Assembly (NCBI GenBank): GCA_964596125.1
Contig: CAZQRP010000002.1
Location: forward strand, 185,291 to 249,290
DNA length: 64,000 nucleotides
Source: CAZQRP01 sp964596125
Lineage (GTDB): Bacteria > Chloroflexota > Dehalococcoidia > GIF9 > UBA5629
Direction: 5' to 3'
In this document: piece after piece, positions 28,345-37,277 of the stretch
How positions within the stretch are numbered: position 1 is the stretch's first letter
Layout: every line of letters begins with the position of its first letter
Position numbers and translations under genes: made by a program
Notes under the pieces: generated by a model
Told to the model about the DNA's origin: nothing
The model's input: the letters and a program-made list of their open reading frames with translations, nothing else
The model's database searches: none

Positions 28345-28473
28345 GATGGTTAAGCGCTAGGTATCTTTTAATACCTGGCTTTATTTATTACTGAACAATG
28401 TTCAGCAGGCACTACTTTTTACAAAGCTGCGATTTTGGGCTAAAATAGACACGATTTTCGCGGGAGTAACTCA
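28345..28473 (+). repeat. Copy of tRNA-Gly upstream flank with promoter and first 14 tRNA bases
   Basis: 129 bp matching 32468-32596 with about three mismatches. It includes the tRNA promoter (TTTACA 28418-28423, 17 bp, TAAAAT 28441-28446) and the first 14 bases of the tRNA (28460-28473), then homology stops abruptly. The rest of the 28282-28675 gap holds no gene. The promoter is intact and points at plsY. Confidence 0.85.
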
Positions 28474-28675
28474 TTCGGCGTAAAGAATAACTCTGAATTG
28501 ACCCTGCAACCAACAATTGGGCAGATTGTTTAATCCTATTAGCCACTCTCGTTTGTCTTGTGTAAAACGCTTTGTATTAATTCTATTATGTTTTATTAAT
28601 TTCGCATATTTTATTTTCTCAAGGGTGGGGGTACAATGAACACACCTTGTACATCTCAGTGCTTTCGGAGAATTG

Positions 28676-29305
28676 ATGAATATTGCGCTTAGTCTTGTGA
28701 TTGCCTATTTGCTGGGTTCAATACCATTCGCCTATATTATCAGCCGACAAAGAGATCTGGATATTCGCCTAGTCGGCGACCGAAACGTTGGAGCATTTAA
28801 TGTGTTCCGTCATGGAGGGCTGGATATTGGTTTGGTTACTCTTATGCTAGATATAGGAAAAGGCGCAGCGGCGATAATCATAGCAAATGCCCTACATGTT
28901 GGTCAACTAGTGGTATTTCTTGTGGGCATAATAGTTGTTGCCGGACATAACTGGCCAGTATTTTTAAGATTCAGGGGGGGACGAGGGGGAGCAACGGTAC
29001 TGGGTGTTCTTTTTACTTTGGTCCCTTGGGAGTTGGCAATAACCCTTTCTTTAGGTATTTTGGTGCTATTTACCACCCGAAAAAGTATCTGGGTTGGAAT
29101 GGTCCTATTTATCCCTTTGCCCTTTATCTGCTTTATTGCCCATCGCCTCTCAGGTGAGCCGCCGCTGGCTATTGTAATCTATACTATGATTCTACCATGC
29201 CTTTCTGGTATTACTCACTGGTTGACCACATGGCACTTGCCACCAGACGCGAAAAAAGAAGCGGCAACTTTCTGGATTGCAAATCCTAAAGGCCATCAAG
29301 GCTGA
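28676..29305 (+). CDS. plsY: Glycerol-3-phosphate acyltransferase PlsY-like
   Basis: 209 residues, integral membrane, about five to six helices. The PlsY signatures are all visible: LLGSIPFAY, the GDRNVGAFNVFR motif (G-x-NVGA-x-N) and GHNWPVFLRFRGGRG. PlsY transfers acyl from acyl-phosphate to glycerol-3-phosphate, the first step of phospholipid synthesis. The third conserved cytoplasmic motif is harder to see and the C-terminus continues with a soluble tail. Start taken as ATG 28676, spaced five bases from CGGAG; the TTG three bases earlier is too close. It may be read from the duplicated tRNA promoter 230 bp upstream. Confidence 0.85.
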   Translation: MNIALSLVIAYLLGSIPFAYIISRQRDLDIRLVGDRNVGAFNVFRHGGLDIGLVTLMLDIGKGAAAIIIANALHVGQLVVFLVGIIVVAGHNWPVFLRFRGGRGGATVLGVLFTLVPWELAITLSLGILVLFTTRKSIWVGMVLFIPLPFICFIAHRLSGEPPLAIVIYTMILPCLSGITHWLTTWHLPPDAKKEAATFWIANPKGHQG

Positions 29306-29483
29306 ACAAAAGTCCAATAACTGGTAACTCTAACTTAAAGAGTGGTATCCTTTATAGGGGTAGGTCAGCTAAACTATCAAATCAACAGGTGCCTAATACC
29401 CTAATACAACATAAATGTTAGTCGATATCTCTTTAATTTCATATGTACTACGCTAGCCAGCGCTTAATTATAGGAGGTATACA

Positions 29484-29867
29484 ATGCTAAAAGAAGTTAT
29501 TGCTCCGGATACTGTATTCAAAGCTAGAGGTTATTCGCATGCCTTTAAGGTAGGTAATACGATTTATATTGCAGGTCAGGTACCATTTGATCGGGAGAAT
29601 AAAATAGTAGGTAAAGGCGATATTGTAATACAGACTGAGCAGGTTTATGAAAACTTGAAAAACGTTCTTGAGGCTGCTGGCGCAACCATGGCCGATATTG
29701 TTAAACTAACCTGGTATGTCCGGCATTTCGACGATCTGTTAAAAACTGGCGACGTTTTTCGCAAATACTTCCAGCGGCCATATCCACCGACCACCGCCCT
29801 GGAGGTTAGCCGCTTAGCTGATCCAGACCAGTTGATCGAGGTAGAGGCCATAGCTGTTGTAGAATAG
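29484..29867 (+). CDS. RidA/YjgF/UK114-family protein lacking the usual Arg
   Basis: 127 residues covering a whole RidA fold: KVGNTIYIAGQVPFD, QTEQVYENLKNVLEAAGA, FRKYFQRPYPPTTALEV and the terminal LIEVEAIAVV. RidA enzymes hydrolyse reactive enamines/imines using an Arg in the P-A-R-x-x-x-x-V segment; here that segment reads PPTTALEV, so the Arg is Thr. It likely belongs to a non-deaminase Rid subfamily that binds some other small ligand. Strong ribosome site TAGGAGG. Upstream neighbour is plsY, downstream the selenocysteine oxidoreductase. Confidence 0.85.
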   Translation: MLKEVIAPDTVFKARGYSHAFKVGNTIYIAGQVPFDRENKIVGKGDIVIQTEQVYENLKNVLEAAGATMADIVKLTWYVRHFDDLLKTGDVFRKYFQRPYPPTTALEVSRLADPDQLIEVEAIAVVE

Positions 29868-30081
29868 AAGCTTGAGATAGCTTCCCACCATAATTAGAGC
29901 ATATGCTGATTTTATTAGATCCTGATTTAACATGTCTCATATTAGATCACAATCTCCCAACCTTGATCGCCTCATTCATTGTTTTGCTAATAAAAAAGGC
30001 ATGCTTCCGCTCACAATGAGATCCAAATCACGCCAAATTTAGCTGACTACTTATAAAAATAATAAGTGCAAAGGAGATGAT

Positions 30082-32283
30082 ATGACAACGGAAATCAAAA
30101 GAGCAATATGTATGTGGTGTCACTGTCACTGTAAAGTAGATATGCACATCCAAGACGGTAAATTCGAAAAGATGGTGGGATTAACAAACGATCCACGCAG
30201 TGAAACTATTCAACGCATAGTTACAGCTTGCGCCCGTGCTCGGCACGCCACAGAATATTACTACCATCCTGATAGACTAAGGTATCCAAGAAAACGAGTA
30301 GGGGAAAGAGGAGAAGGCAAATGGGAGCAAATTACCTGGGAGCAAGGTCTCGACGAAGTCGCTGAAAAGCTAGAAAGTCTGAGAAAGCAGTATGGAGCCG
30401 AGACGCTTGCGTCCAGTAGCGGCACATACCGGACACATGACGAATATAGAATACGTTTTTTAAATCTCTTTGGTACCCCCAACAATATGGGTGCAGGAAA
30501 CATATGATACGGTCCGGGTATTGCCGGGCTGGCAATCCTAGGTTGGTGGAATAATTTCGGTGGCTTTGGGAGAAGCACCAAATGTTTAATTCAATGGGGA
30601 GCCAATCCTAAAGAATCTTTCCGTAGCGTATATTTTGCAACTCAAGATCTCCTGAAAAGAGGTGGCAAGTTTATCGTGATCGATCCCCGCAGAACAGAGG
30701 ATGCCGAAAAGGCCGATATCTGGCTGCAGGTCAGACCGGGTACGGATGCTGCCTTAGCTCTGGGTATGATAAACGTGATTATCCAGGAAAAGCTTTATGA
30801 TAAAGATTTCGTTGAAAAGTGGTGCTACGGATTTGACGAGTTATCTGAAAGAGTTGCTGAGTATCCTCTTAGCAGGGTGGAAGAAATAACATGGGTACCC
30901 AAGGAGAAGATAAGGGATGCGGTAAGGATGTACGCCATCATAAAACCATCTTTTATCTACCATTCAATGGGGATAGAGCATTTGCAGAATTCTATAGAAG
31001 CCTATCATGCCAGAACCATTCTGGCTCTGATAACGGGAAATATCGACATCAAGGGTGGAGAGGAACTCCGGATGGGTCCACCTGAAGTGGTGTCTGAATA
31101 TGACGTTGAACTGAATGCCAGCTTTCCGCCCGAGCAAAAGAAAAAGCAGATCGGGATCGACCGATTTAGACTACAGGCTTTACCTGGATTTGACCTGATT
31201 ATGGAGAAATATGCCAAGGCACAATTTGGTAAAGGTCATGTGGCATTTGCCAATGGCCCAAGCGTTTACCGTGCCATGGTTACTGGCGATCCCTATCCAG
31301 TAAAGGCCATGATCACTGTATCAAGTAATCCACTGATAACCCAGGCAAATGCTAAACTGGTTTACCAAGCAATTAAGAACCTGGATCTCTATGTCGTCAG
31401 CGACTTCTGGATGACGCCTTGTGCAGAACTGGCTGATTATGTATTTCCTTCGTCTTGCTGGATGGAGAGGGCAACATTACACACCTGGTCCGACACTTTC
31501 AACTTTGTCGACTGTAACGAGGCGGTCATGCCTGCCCGGGTGGAGGGCCAATTTGACCGGAGAACAGATTACGACTTCTGGAGAGGCCTTGGGATACGAC
31601 TGGGCCAGGAAAAATACTGGCCGTGGGAGACACTGGAAGAGGCCTATGATGATCGATTGAAACCTATGGGGAAGACCTTTAAAGAGCTCTGTGCTGAAGG
31701 TGGTTATTATCGCTGGCCAAAGGTAGAGAAAAAATATGAAAAGGCTGGCTTTGGTACGCCTTCAGGCAAAGCGGAACTATATTCCCAGGTATTCCAGCAG
31801 CTGGGTTACGATCCGCTGCCACAATACTATGAGCCATCGGAAAGTCCGATAAGCCGTCCTGATCTGGCTCAAGAGTATCCTCTGATTTTAATAGCTGGAA
31901 TGAGACATTATCCCTTCTATCATTCCGAGCACCGGCAGATTCCGTCTCTCAGGAAAGAACACCCGTATCCAATTATGCAAATGCATCCTGAAACTGCCGC
32001 GAAGCTGCAGATTACCGATGGTGACTGGGTCTGGATTGAGACTCCGAGAGGAAGAGTCAGGCAACGGTGCAAGTTGTTTGATGGCATTGAGCCCAGGGTA
32101 GTGTCTGCACAACACGGGTGGTGGTATCCAGAGATGCGAGGCGAGGAACCTTGGCTACATGGGGTTTGGGAATCGAACATAAATGTTGTAGTCGATGATG
32201 AACTGGATCATTTGAACAGGCTAAACGGAGGCTGGCCACTCAGAACTGCATTGTGCAAAGTCTATAAAGCAACAGGATTTTAA
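30082..32283 (+). CDS. Selenocysteine-containing molybdopterin oxidoreductase (DMSO reductase family)
   Basis: 733 residues when the TGA at 30505 is read as selenocysteine 142. N-terminal [4Fe-4S] motif: Cys10, Cys13, Cys17 and Cys50 (CMWCHCHC ... TACAR). Sec142 lies in GNI-U-YGPGIAGL, the place where formate dehydrogenase and relatives put the Mo/W-ligating Sec or Cys (U/C-x-GPxxAGL). IQWGANPKES, FIVIDPRRTEDAEKAD and the C-terminal cofactor domain (MHPETAAKLQITDGDWVWIETPRGRVRQR) continue in the same frame, with no other stop. No electron-transfer subunit gene is adjacent, so it may act alone or with a free ferredoxin, like acetylene hydratase or transhydroxylase types. Start ATG after AAAGGAG. 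Substrate unknown. No twin-Arg signal, so cytoplasmic. Confidence 0.9.
30505..30538 (+). promoter_or_regulatory. UGA(Sec) codon and bacterial SECIS hairpin
   Basis: TGA 30505-30507 is followed by a stem GG-(T bulge)-ATTGCC / GGCAATCC with apical loop GGGCT at 30526-30530. The loop begins 22 bases from the T of TGA, the same distance as in the E. coli fdhF SECIS (loop GGUCU), and has the leading G residues and a bulged U on the 5' side. Confidence 0.8.
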
Positions 32284-32467
32284 TACGTTATTATCTGGTT
32301 GTACATTATCATCGTTTACGGTACAACTGAGTAATGGACAATTCAGCCAGTTGGCCTTTCTTAACAAGCTCCCCCAGGTAGCCTTAACTTTTACCAATCC
32401 TGAACACCTTTATCCCAACTTTGGCTCCAAATTTTCAGTATAGGAAAAGCTGATAACTAATTATTAA

Positions 32468-32596
32468 GATGGTTAAGCGTTAGGTATCTCTTAATACCTG
32501 GCTTTATTTATTACTGAACAATGTTCAGCAGGCACTACTTTTTACAAAGCTGTGATTTTGGGCTAAAATAGACACGATTTTCGCGGGAGTAACTCA
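32468..32596 (+). repeat. 129-bp repeat: tRNA-Gly upstream flank (parent copy)
   Basis: Direct repeat of 28345-28473, ending inside the D-arm of the tRNA. It includes AATACCTGGCTTTATTTATT and ACTGAACAATGTTCAGC, the latter itself an imperfect palindrome (CTGAACA/TGTTCAG, 32512-32526). Confidence 0.85.
32541..32569 (+). promoter_or_regulatory. Promoter of tRNA-Gly
   Basis: TTTACA (32541-32546), 17-bp spacer, TAAAAT (32564-32569), 13 bp before the first tRNA base. Confidence 0.65.
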
Positions 32597-32657
32597 GTGG
32601 TAGAGTTCCTGCCTTCCAAGCAGGCTGTCGCGGGTTCGAGCCCCGTCTCCCGCTCCA
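32583..32657 (+). tRNA. tRNA-Gly (anticodon UCC), CCA encoded
   Basis: Full cloverleaf: acceptor stem GCGGGAG (32583-32589) pairs with CTCCCGC (32647-32653), anticodon stem CCTGC/GCAGG with loop CTTCCAA giving anticodon TCC, T-arm GCGGG-TTCGAGC-CCCGT. Discriminator T654 and an encoded CCA (32655-32657). It reads GGA (and GGG) glycine codons. Derived fragments of this gene and its flanks occur at 28345, 34643 and 38708. Confidence 0.97.
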
Positions 32658-32667
32658 TTTAGCTTAA

Positions 32668-32691
32668 AAATCCGCTAAATATGGCGGATTT
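32668..32691 (+). terminator. Hairpin after tRNA-Gly
   Basis: Perfect 8-bp stem AAATCCGC/GCGGATTT with an 8-nt loop directly after the tRNA. The T-run is short, so it may serve as terminator or processing signal. Confidence 0.55.
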
Positions 32692-32911
32692 ATTATATCC
32701 AGATGCCCTGCCATGAAAGCAAGTTGTCATAAATGTGAAGCTAAATCTACTTAAAATTCAAAAACCGACACCCTGCCTAGCCACAGTTCTCCGTTAAGAT
32801 TGTCATTTGTTCGCTTGAGACAGTGCCATTTGAGATAAAGATTCACTGTTCCATAAATAGTTGTCACTAATCGAATAAAATGATATCCTTTCAACTATCA
32901 AGAGGTAACAT

Positions 32912-33109
32912 ATGGGAATAAAAGATTTGATCTTTAAGGAAATCGAAAGGGTTCCTGAACAACATCTTCCCGAGGTATTGGATTTCATCCGCTCACTGGA
33001 AGAAGGCAAGGTATTTAAGGAGAAAATAGGTACAGCCATAGCCAGTGAAACTTCGCTGAAAAAGGACTGGCTAAGGCCAGAGGAAGATCAAGCTTGGAAA
33101 GACCTGTAA
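32912..33109 (+). CDS. Putative antitoxin of a MazF/PemK-type toxin-antitoxin pair
   Basis: 65 residues: VPEQHLPEVLDFIRSLEEGK followed by a charged C-terminal segment ending EEDQAWKDL. The LPxxxLxEVLDFI pattern is typical of small DUF2281-like antitoxins paired with PIN or MazF toxins. The C-terminal tail would bind the toxin. The toxin gene overlaps its last 16 bases, indicating translational coupling. It begins 255 bp after tRNA-Gly, in what looks like inserted DNA. Ribosome site AAGAGG before ATG. Confidence 0.7.
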   Translation: MGIKDLIFKEIERVPEQHLPEVLDFIRSLEEGKVFKEKIGTAIASETSLKKDWLRPEEDQAWKDL

Positions 33110-33426
33110 AAGGCGACGTAGTTGTTGTCCCCTTCCCTTTCTCTGACCTGACCCGCTCCAAAAAGCGCCCCGCTTTAGTTGTTGCTGAACTGGAAAAAGA
33201 TGACTTGATCCTGTGCCAGATAACCAGCCAGGAAATCAGAGATAGATATGCAATACCATTGGAAGAGAATGATTTCGAAAACGGGATTCTTGGGCAGAAA
33301 AGCAATATTAGACCGAATCGCATATTTACCGCAGACCGTCATATAATTCTATATCGTGCAGCTCATCTTAAACCAGGTAAAATAAAGGAAACCATTAATA
33401 AGATAATTGATATTTTACAGCAATAA
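33094..33426 (+). CDS. MazF/PemK-family toxin (endoribonuclease)
   Basis: 110 residues: GDVVVVPFPFSDLTRSKKRPALVV is the hallmark N-terminal beta-barrel of MazF/PemK, followed by LCQITSQE and SNIRPNRIFTADRH, where the catalytic Arg and Ser/Thr positions lie. MazF toxins cut mRNA at short sequences and are held inactive by the cognate antitoxin. Start is TTG at 33094, inside the antitoxin gene; no later start keeps the first beta-strand. Normal length. Confidence 0.85.
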   Translation: MERPVKGDVVVVPFPFSDLTRSKKRPALVVAELEKDDLILCQITSQEIRDRYAIPLEENDFENGILGQKSNIRPNRIFTADRHIILYRAAHLKPGKIKETINKIIDILQQ

Positions 33427-33759
33427 TCGGTTATACTTTCTGAATCCTCAGATAGCCAAGGAATTGGGATTAACCAGAGAGCACGTCCAGGATATACCGG
33501 AACAAGGCTATAGAGCTAGTTACGCAGGAATTTCTATCTCGTGTCGGGCATTCCAATCTCGTATTTAAAGAATAATACCATTATAGATTCCCTTACTTAA
33601 CTATCACCATAAGAAGCTTTATAGTGCTCTCATTGCATTACTGAAAAAACATCTCCTTGACCAAGTTGTGACTAATGGCTAAAAATTCACTGTCTTTCCA
33701 GAAATTCAACACAAATGGGATTAGTCTAGTTTGGCGAATTGAGCACATATTAATATAAT
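33427..33759. other. Intergenic region, 333 bp, possible HTH-gene relic
   Basis: No intact gene. Positions 33451-33570 can be read as QIAKELGLTREHVQDI..., resembling a helix-turn-helix, but with no start and a quick stop. Probably decayed coding DNA. Confidence 0.3.
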
Positions 33760-34407
33760 ATGCTCATGAAGAACATAAAAATGATTTTAATATTCGGTCT
33801 CATGATAGGCGTTATACTTATCGTTATAGGTTGGAGCTATTATCGAGTTACCACAGCATACAACAGTGATGTTCATGCCGCTATTCCCGAACTAGCTTTA
33901 TATATAGCTTCTGCCACTGCAGTTATTGCAGGACTAGGACTAATATTGACTAATAAATCGCTGATACTTACTCGGGAAACAACAAGGCCGTTTCTTAATG
34001 TAGATATGAATATCCCTGGTGGAGCTAGTATTGATAGAAGAATTGTTAATCTAGTAATAACTAACACCGGTAATTTGCCAGCCGATCATGTTGTTGTAGA
34101 TTGCCACTGGTATTCATTAATTAATGATATTGTTGAAGATTGGCCAGTGCAACTGGAAAAACCGTGTCAGTCGATCATTTTCCCTTCTGATAAAGCAGAA
34201 CCCACATATATCATAGAGGAGCAATCTGAGGTTGCGAAGCTCTATAATATTGAGAACGGTGCGAAAATAACTATCAGTTATCGAAACAAACTGACTGGAT
34301 CAAGACATACGACTAGAAGAACATTCCGCATTGTTATTGCGTCGATATCCTCCGCCATCAATATGCCACAACCTATTTCCGTCCCTAGTGAAGATTTTTG
34401 GGACTAA
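33760..34407 (+). CDS. Membrane-anchored protein of unknown function
   Basis: 215 residues, not recognised. Two N-terminal hydrophobic segments (about 6-24 and 44-62) would anchor it, and the remaining ~150 residues look like a beta-rich domain: LNVDMNIPGG, IVNLVITNTGNLPADHVVVDCHWY and KITISYRNKLTGSRHTTRRTFRIVI. The ITNTGNLPA pattern resembles proteins with an immunoglobulin-like beta-sandwich. No clear Shine-Dalgarno precedes ATG 33760; ATG 33766 is an alternative. It stands alone between the toxin-antitoxin pair and the tRNA fragment, inside the suspected island. Confidence 0.6.
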   Translation: MLMKNIKMILIFGLMIGVILIVIGWSYYRVTTAYNSDVHAAIPELALYIASATAVIAGLGLILTNKSLILTRETTRPFLNVDMNIPGGASIDRRIVNLVITNTGNLPADHVVVDCHWYSLINDIVEDWPVQLEKPCQSIIFPSDKAEPTYIIEEQSEVAKLYNIENGAKITISYRNKLTGSRHTTRRTFRIVIASISSAINMPQPISVPSEDFWD

Positions 34408-34642
34408 TCACCGTCATCCGGTACGTCGTACTTGGAGAAGGATTTTGTCGAAAATATGGATGGGTGTAACCTGGATTTTTTGCCCCTACACATTCATTAG
34501 TTATCACACTTCTTGCATTTTTTCTGGTGGAGCGCAATAACAGAAACAGATGCGAGCCGAAGGGTGACACCCTGCCTGACAAAGCACTCAGGTTCGGTTT
34601 AAATCTGAGTTTGAAGCTAGGGAGCTTCTGATTCGATGCGAT

Positions 34643-34689
34643 GCCGTCCAAGCAGGCTGTCGCGGGTTTGCGACCCATCTCCCACTCCA
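34643..34689 (+). pseudogene. Decayed 3' half of tRNA-Gly (attachment-site-like)
   Basis: 47 bases matching tRNA-Gly from the anticodon loop to the encoded CCA, with about seven substitutions: CCGTCC for CCTTCC, a changed T-loop, and CCCACTCCA at the end. No 5' half is present, so it cannot form a tRNA. A copy of the 3' half alone is what tRNA-targeting integrations leave behind. Confidence 0.75.
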
Positions 34690-34730
34690 TTTGACCTGAA
34701 AAGCCAAATTTCAAATACGAAATTACCGAA

Positions 34731-34754
34731 AAAGCCGCCTACTGAAGCGGTTTT
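34731..34754. terminator. Bidirectional rho-independent terminator
   Basis: Stem AAAGCCGC/GCGGTTTT (one G-U pair) with loop CTACTGAA. T-rich on the plus side; on the minus strand it is followed by TTTTTC, which suits termination of the minus-strand gene ending at 34869. Confidence 0.65.
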
Positions 34755-34868
34755 CTTTATTGGGAAAAAGTTCATTTTGGAGCTCAAGCGATACTAATTG
34801 CTGGGGCATAAAGTATTCTACCAACTCTGGCCAGAAGGCTAAGTCATACTCACCAGACAAGGTTTGTC

Positions 34869-36599
34869 TCAAGTTCGGATTGCGCTCCAGAAAAGGCCAG
34901 GCAATCGGTGAAGTGATGGAGCCGTCTCGAATTCCGCCAGTTTGCGGCTGAAGACGTCTAGATTTCTGGCTCTGCCGAGAAAGGGATATGGCCACCAGCC
35001 GAATGGTGCCCGTACCACTGTCTTCTGAGGACGGTGAAGCATCAGCGCATTTGTTACTCGACAGGTACCTGACTGAATATCTCCAATCGTCGAGCCTGGA
35101 TAGCCACCCCACGGTGCAATCATTGTGTAGAACCCAAGAGTACCCGGGCCGTTCAGTGCCACCGTCCCATATCGTAAGTTCTCAATTGCTTGCTCTGTTG
35201 CCATTCTGACCTTTGAATCAGACAGGCTTCTATCGCTCACCACAATCGTTGCCGACAAGGTGCCCCACACTTTGTTGTTGAGGAACTCTACAGCCCGATC
35301 AAGAAACTCAGGTACAGAGGGAGCATCAAGGGAGACCTCACCACACAAGCCCGAGAACGATTCGTGCCTAAAGCAGATCTCGTCACGCGCCTTCGGATCC
35401 AGGTCAAGTATAAGCGTCCAGGGGACATGGTCAGCAATAGTACGACCAATCTGGATCGCCTCAGGATGATGCCTTACAAACAACTTCTGGGTATCTGCCG
35501 ACCCTGGGTAATATGCCTGGATGGGCGTGACTTCTCCCAAAGCACTTACCAGAGAATCAAGGAATGCTTTGCGGTATGGCCAGCTACTATGTAATACTAG
35601 AACGCGGGGTGCGAAGCAGATGTAGCCTTCGTGGCGCATCATCCAAAAGGCCATCTTGGCGGCCTGGTGCTTGACCTGCTTCTTGCTCCAATCACCAGGG
35701 ACGATGATCCAGGGCGTGATACAACCCAATTCACCTTGCACTGGCTTCGTAACCAGTGGTGTCCCATTGGCTTTGCGCTGTCTCCCTGCCTCTCCCTGCC
35801 CGAATACGATAGTGTCGAACGTACGGTCTGATCCGGTCATATGTACTTCATCAACAAGTTCATGATACACCGAGTAATTACCTTCCTCGACCCCACCATA
35901 GACGATGCGCAGGAAACCTCGATCAATAAGTGCGCGGTAACCCTCCTCCATTAGTGGGCCAATATAAGAGTTGATTGGGTTCATCTTCAGAAGAACGACA
36001 CGAAGATCAACAAACAACTTGTGAAAAACGTCGGACGTTGGAAGAGAAGAAGCATTGCCTGCGCCGAGCACAAGTGCAACCATCCCCTGCCTGTCAGTTT
36101 CGTAGTATTGGCTCGCTTGCATTTCACAAGCCTGCTCAACTGAAACACCTGGCTCCAGCCAGACATCAATTGTAAGATCACGAAAGGCAAGAGCGTGTGG
36201 CAGAGAGTCAGGATAGACTCGAGCCGCAACTTGGCGATTAGGGAGCTGGCGATAGCCACCTGATACCTTTGGTTTGCGTCCATCACGAATCGCGCTCAAC
36301 GAGCGCAAGAGCATGGTGTGCAGGCGGTTTATGGGGGCTATCTCAAGCCAATCCCAGTCATTACCCGTTTCCCGTTCAGCGATTCCCTTAGCGGCAACCG
36401 AATAACACACCCAGCGATCCCAGACTTTCTTGAAATCCTTGCGTATTTGTTCGAGAATTGCAATCCGTTCATCAATTGGCAGATCGACCCACTCCTGGCG
36501 GTGGGCCACAAGTTCCGACAATGCCTTGTCCACTTTCTCTCTTGATGTTGGTGGTGGACGAAAAGGATCACTCATATAGAATATATATTTATTATTCAT
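34869..36599 (-). CDS. Aldehyde dehydrogenase-superfamily protein
   Basis: 576 residues, divergent from well-known ALDH groups. Recognisable features: MVALVLGAGNASSLPTSDV as the NAD-binding turn region (about 190), VHMTGSDRTFDTIVFG (substrate of the G-S-x-x-G motif), KPVQGELGCITPWI where the catalytic-base Glu lies, and HEGYICFAPRVL with the probable nucleophilic Cys. The C-terminal part keeps APWGGYPGSTIGDIQSGT. It could oxidise an aldehyde or reduce an acyl-CoA. ATG at 36599 is preceded by GAGAGGC; a second ATG at 36575 is possible. It is monocistronic, ends at a terminator, and lies inside the tRNA-fragment-bounded region. Confidence 0.75.
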   Translation of the reverse strand: MNNKYIFYMSDPFRPPPTSREKVDKALSELVAHRQEWVDLPIDERIAILEQIRKDFKKVWDRWVCYSVAAKGIAERETGNDWDWLEIAPINRLHTMLLRSLSAIRDGRKPKVSGGYRQLPNRQVAARVYPDSLPHALAFRDLTIDVWLEPGVSVEQACEMQASQYYETDRQGMVALVLGAGNASSLPTSDVFHKLFVDLRVVLLKMNPINSYIGPLMEEGYRALIDRGFLRIVYGGVEEGNYSVYHELVDEVHMTGSDRTFDTIVFGQGEAGRQRKANGTPLVTKPVQGELGCITPWIIVPGDWSKKQVKHQAAKMAFWMMRHEGYICFAPRVLVLHSSWPYRKAFLDSLVSALGEVTPIQAYYPGSADTQKLFVRHHPEAIQIGRTIADHVPWTLILDLDPKARDEICFRHESFSGLCGEVSLDAPSVPEFLDRAVEFLNNKVWGTLSATIVVSDRSLSDSKVRMATEQAIENLRYGTVALNGPGTLGFYTMIAPWGGYPGSTIGDIQSGTCRVTNALMLHRPQKTVVRAPFGWWPYPFLGRARNLDVFSRKLAEFETAPSLHRLPGLFWSAIRT

Positions 36600-36759
36600 G
36601 ACTTAGCCTCTCTACCTATGACTATAGCCAATACCATCGGACGCACAAGTTCGTATACAAGTAGCAGCATATTCCCAAAGATATCGTCCGTCAATTTCGG
36701 TTTCTTTGAAGGCCTGTTTGTCTCATTATCGCTGACTACATACAGATACATATTCCATA

Positions 36760-37143
36760 TCAAATGTTGGCAAATAATGACCTAAATACCTCACATTGCC
36801 GGCAGAGCTGCATCTTCTTATTCCAATTCTCTTGAACTTGACCGCTACAGACCGTTCCATTAATAAACCAGCAAATATGACCCGCCTGAAATTCCCAAGC
36901 GGGACATTTCATTTTTGTTTTTATGTCACATTTCTTTTCCTGCCAGCAAGATTTAATTTTTTTCGTTGGAGCTATCTTCATATAGAGAAGGAACAGCATT
37001 TGGCGTTCTATCAGTGCTGGTACTTTTCTCCATTTTTGCTCAAAGCTCTGCACAGCTCTTCTAGAAATGTCCAGCAACTGAGCCATCTGGGCTTGGCTCT
37101 TGCCCAGATGTTCACGAATATTGTAAAACTCACTGCTATTCAC
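36760..37143 (-). CDS. XRE-like HTH regulator with C-terminal cysteine cluster
   Basis: 127 residues. The first ~45 form a helix-turn-helix (REHLGKSQAQMAQLLDISRRAVQSFEQ). The C-terminal half has seven or more cysteines (CWQEKKC, CPAWEFQAGHICWF, VCSG, LCRQCEVF) that could bind zinc or an Fe-S cluster and sense redox or metal state. The gene is divergent from a NapH-like membrane ferredoxin, and a perfect palindrome between them is the likely operator. I infer that it controls both genes. Start ATG at 37143; ribosome site not obvious. Confidence 0.75.
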   Translation of the reverse strand: MNSSEFYNIREHLGKSQAQMAQLLDISRRAVQSFEQKWRKVPALIERQMLFLLYMKIAPTKKIKSCWQEKKCDIKTKMKCPAWEFQAGHICWFINGTVCSGQVQENWNKKMQLCRQCEVFRSLFANI

Positions 37144-37216
37144 ATCAAAAAACCCAAACTACTCTAATCAATTAACACTGGACTTTTTTAACCAATGTAA
37201 ATGTTTAAACCCAGTT

Positions 37217-37245
37217 GATAATATATCACGTTGTGATATATTATC
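37217..37245. promoter_or_regulatory. Perfect 29-bp palindromic operator over a promoter
   Basis: Arms of 13 bp (37217-37229 and 37233-37245) around GTT: GATAATATATCAC and its exact complement. It overlaps a promoter TTGATA (37215-37220), 16 bp, TATATT (37237-37242) for the NapH-like gene, and lies 74 bp from the divergent HTH gene. Binding would block transcription. Confidence 0.75.
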
Positions 37246-37277
37246 TCTATGATACCATCAAAGAAATGGAGTAGTAA

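Larger units (their letters stand above)
34408..34868. other. Intergenic region, 461 bp, with tRNA fragment and terminator
   Basis: No gene. It holds the tRNA-Gly 3'-half copy (34643-34689), a bidirectional terminator (34731-34754), and a short GACACCCTGCCT element (34566-34577) also present near 32768 downstream of the intact tRNA. Confidence 0.6.

Noticed and set aside
30505..30507. Nonsense mutation splitting the molybdopterin oxidoreductase into two genes or a pseudogene
   Set aside because: The TGA is at the Mo/W-ligand position, the frame is intact on both sides, and a SECIS-like hairpin follows at the classical distance.
34643..34689. A second functional tRNA gene
   Set aside because: Only the 3' half is present, with a damaged T-arm and no D-arm or acceptor 5' strand.
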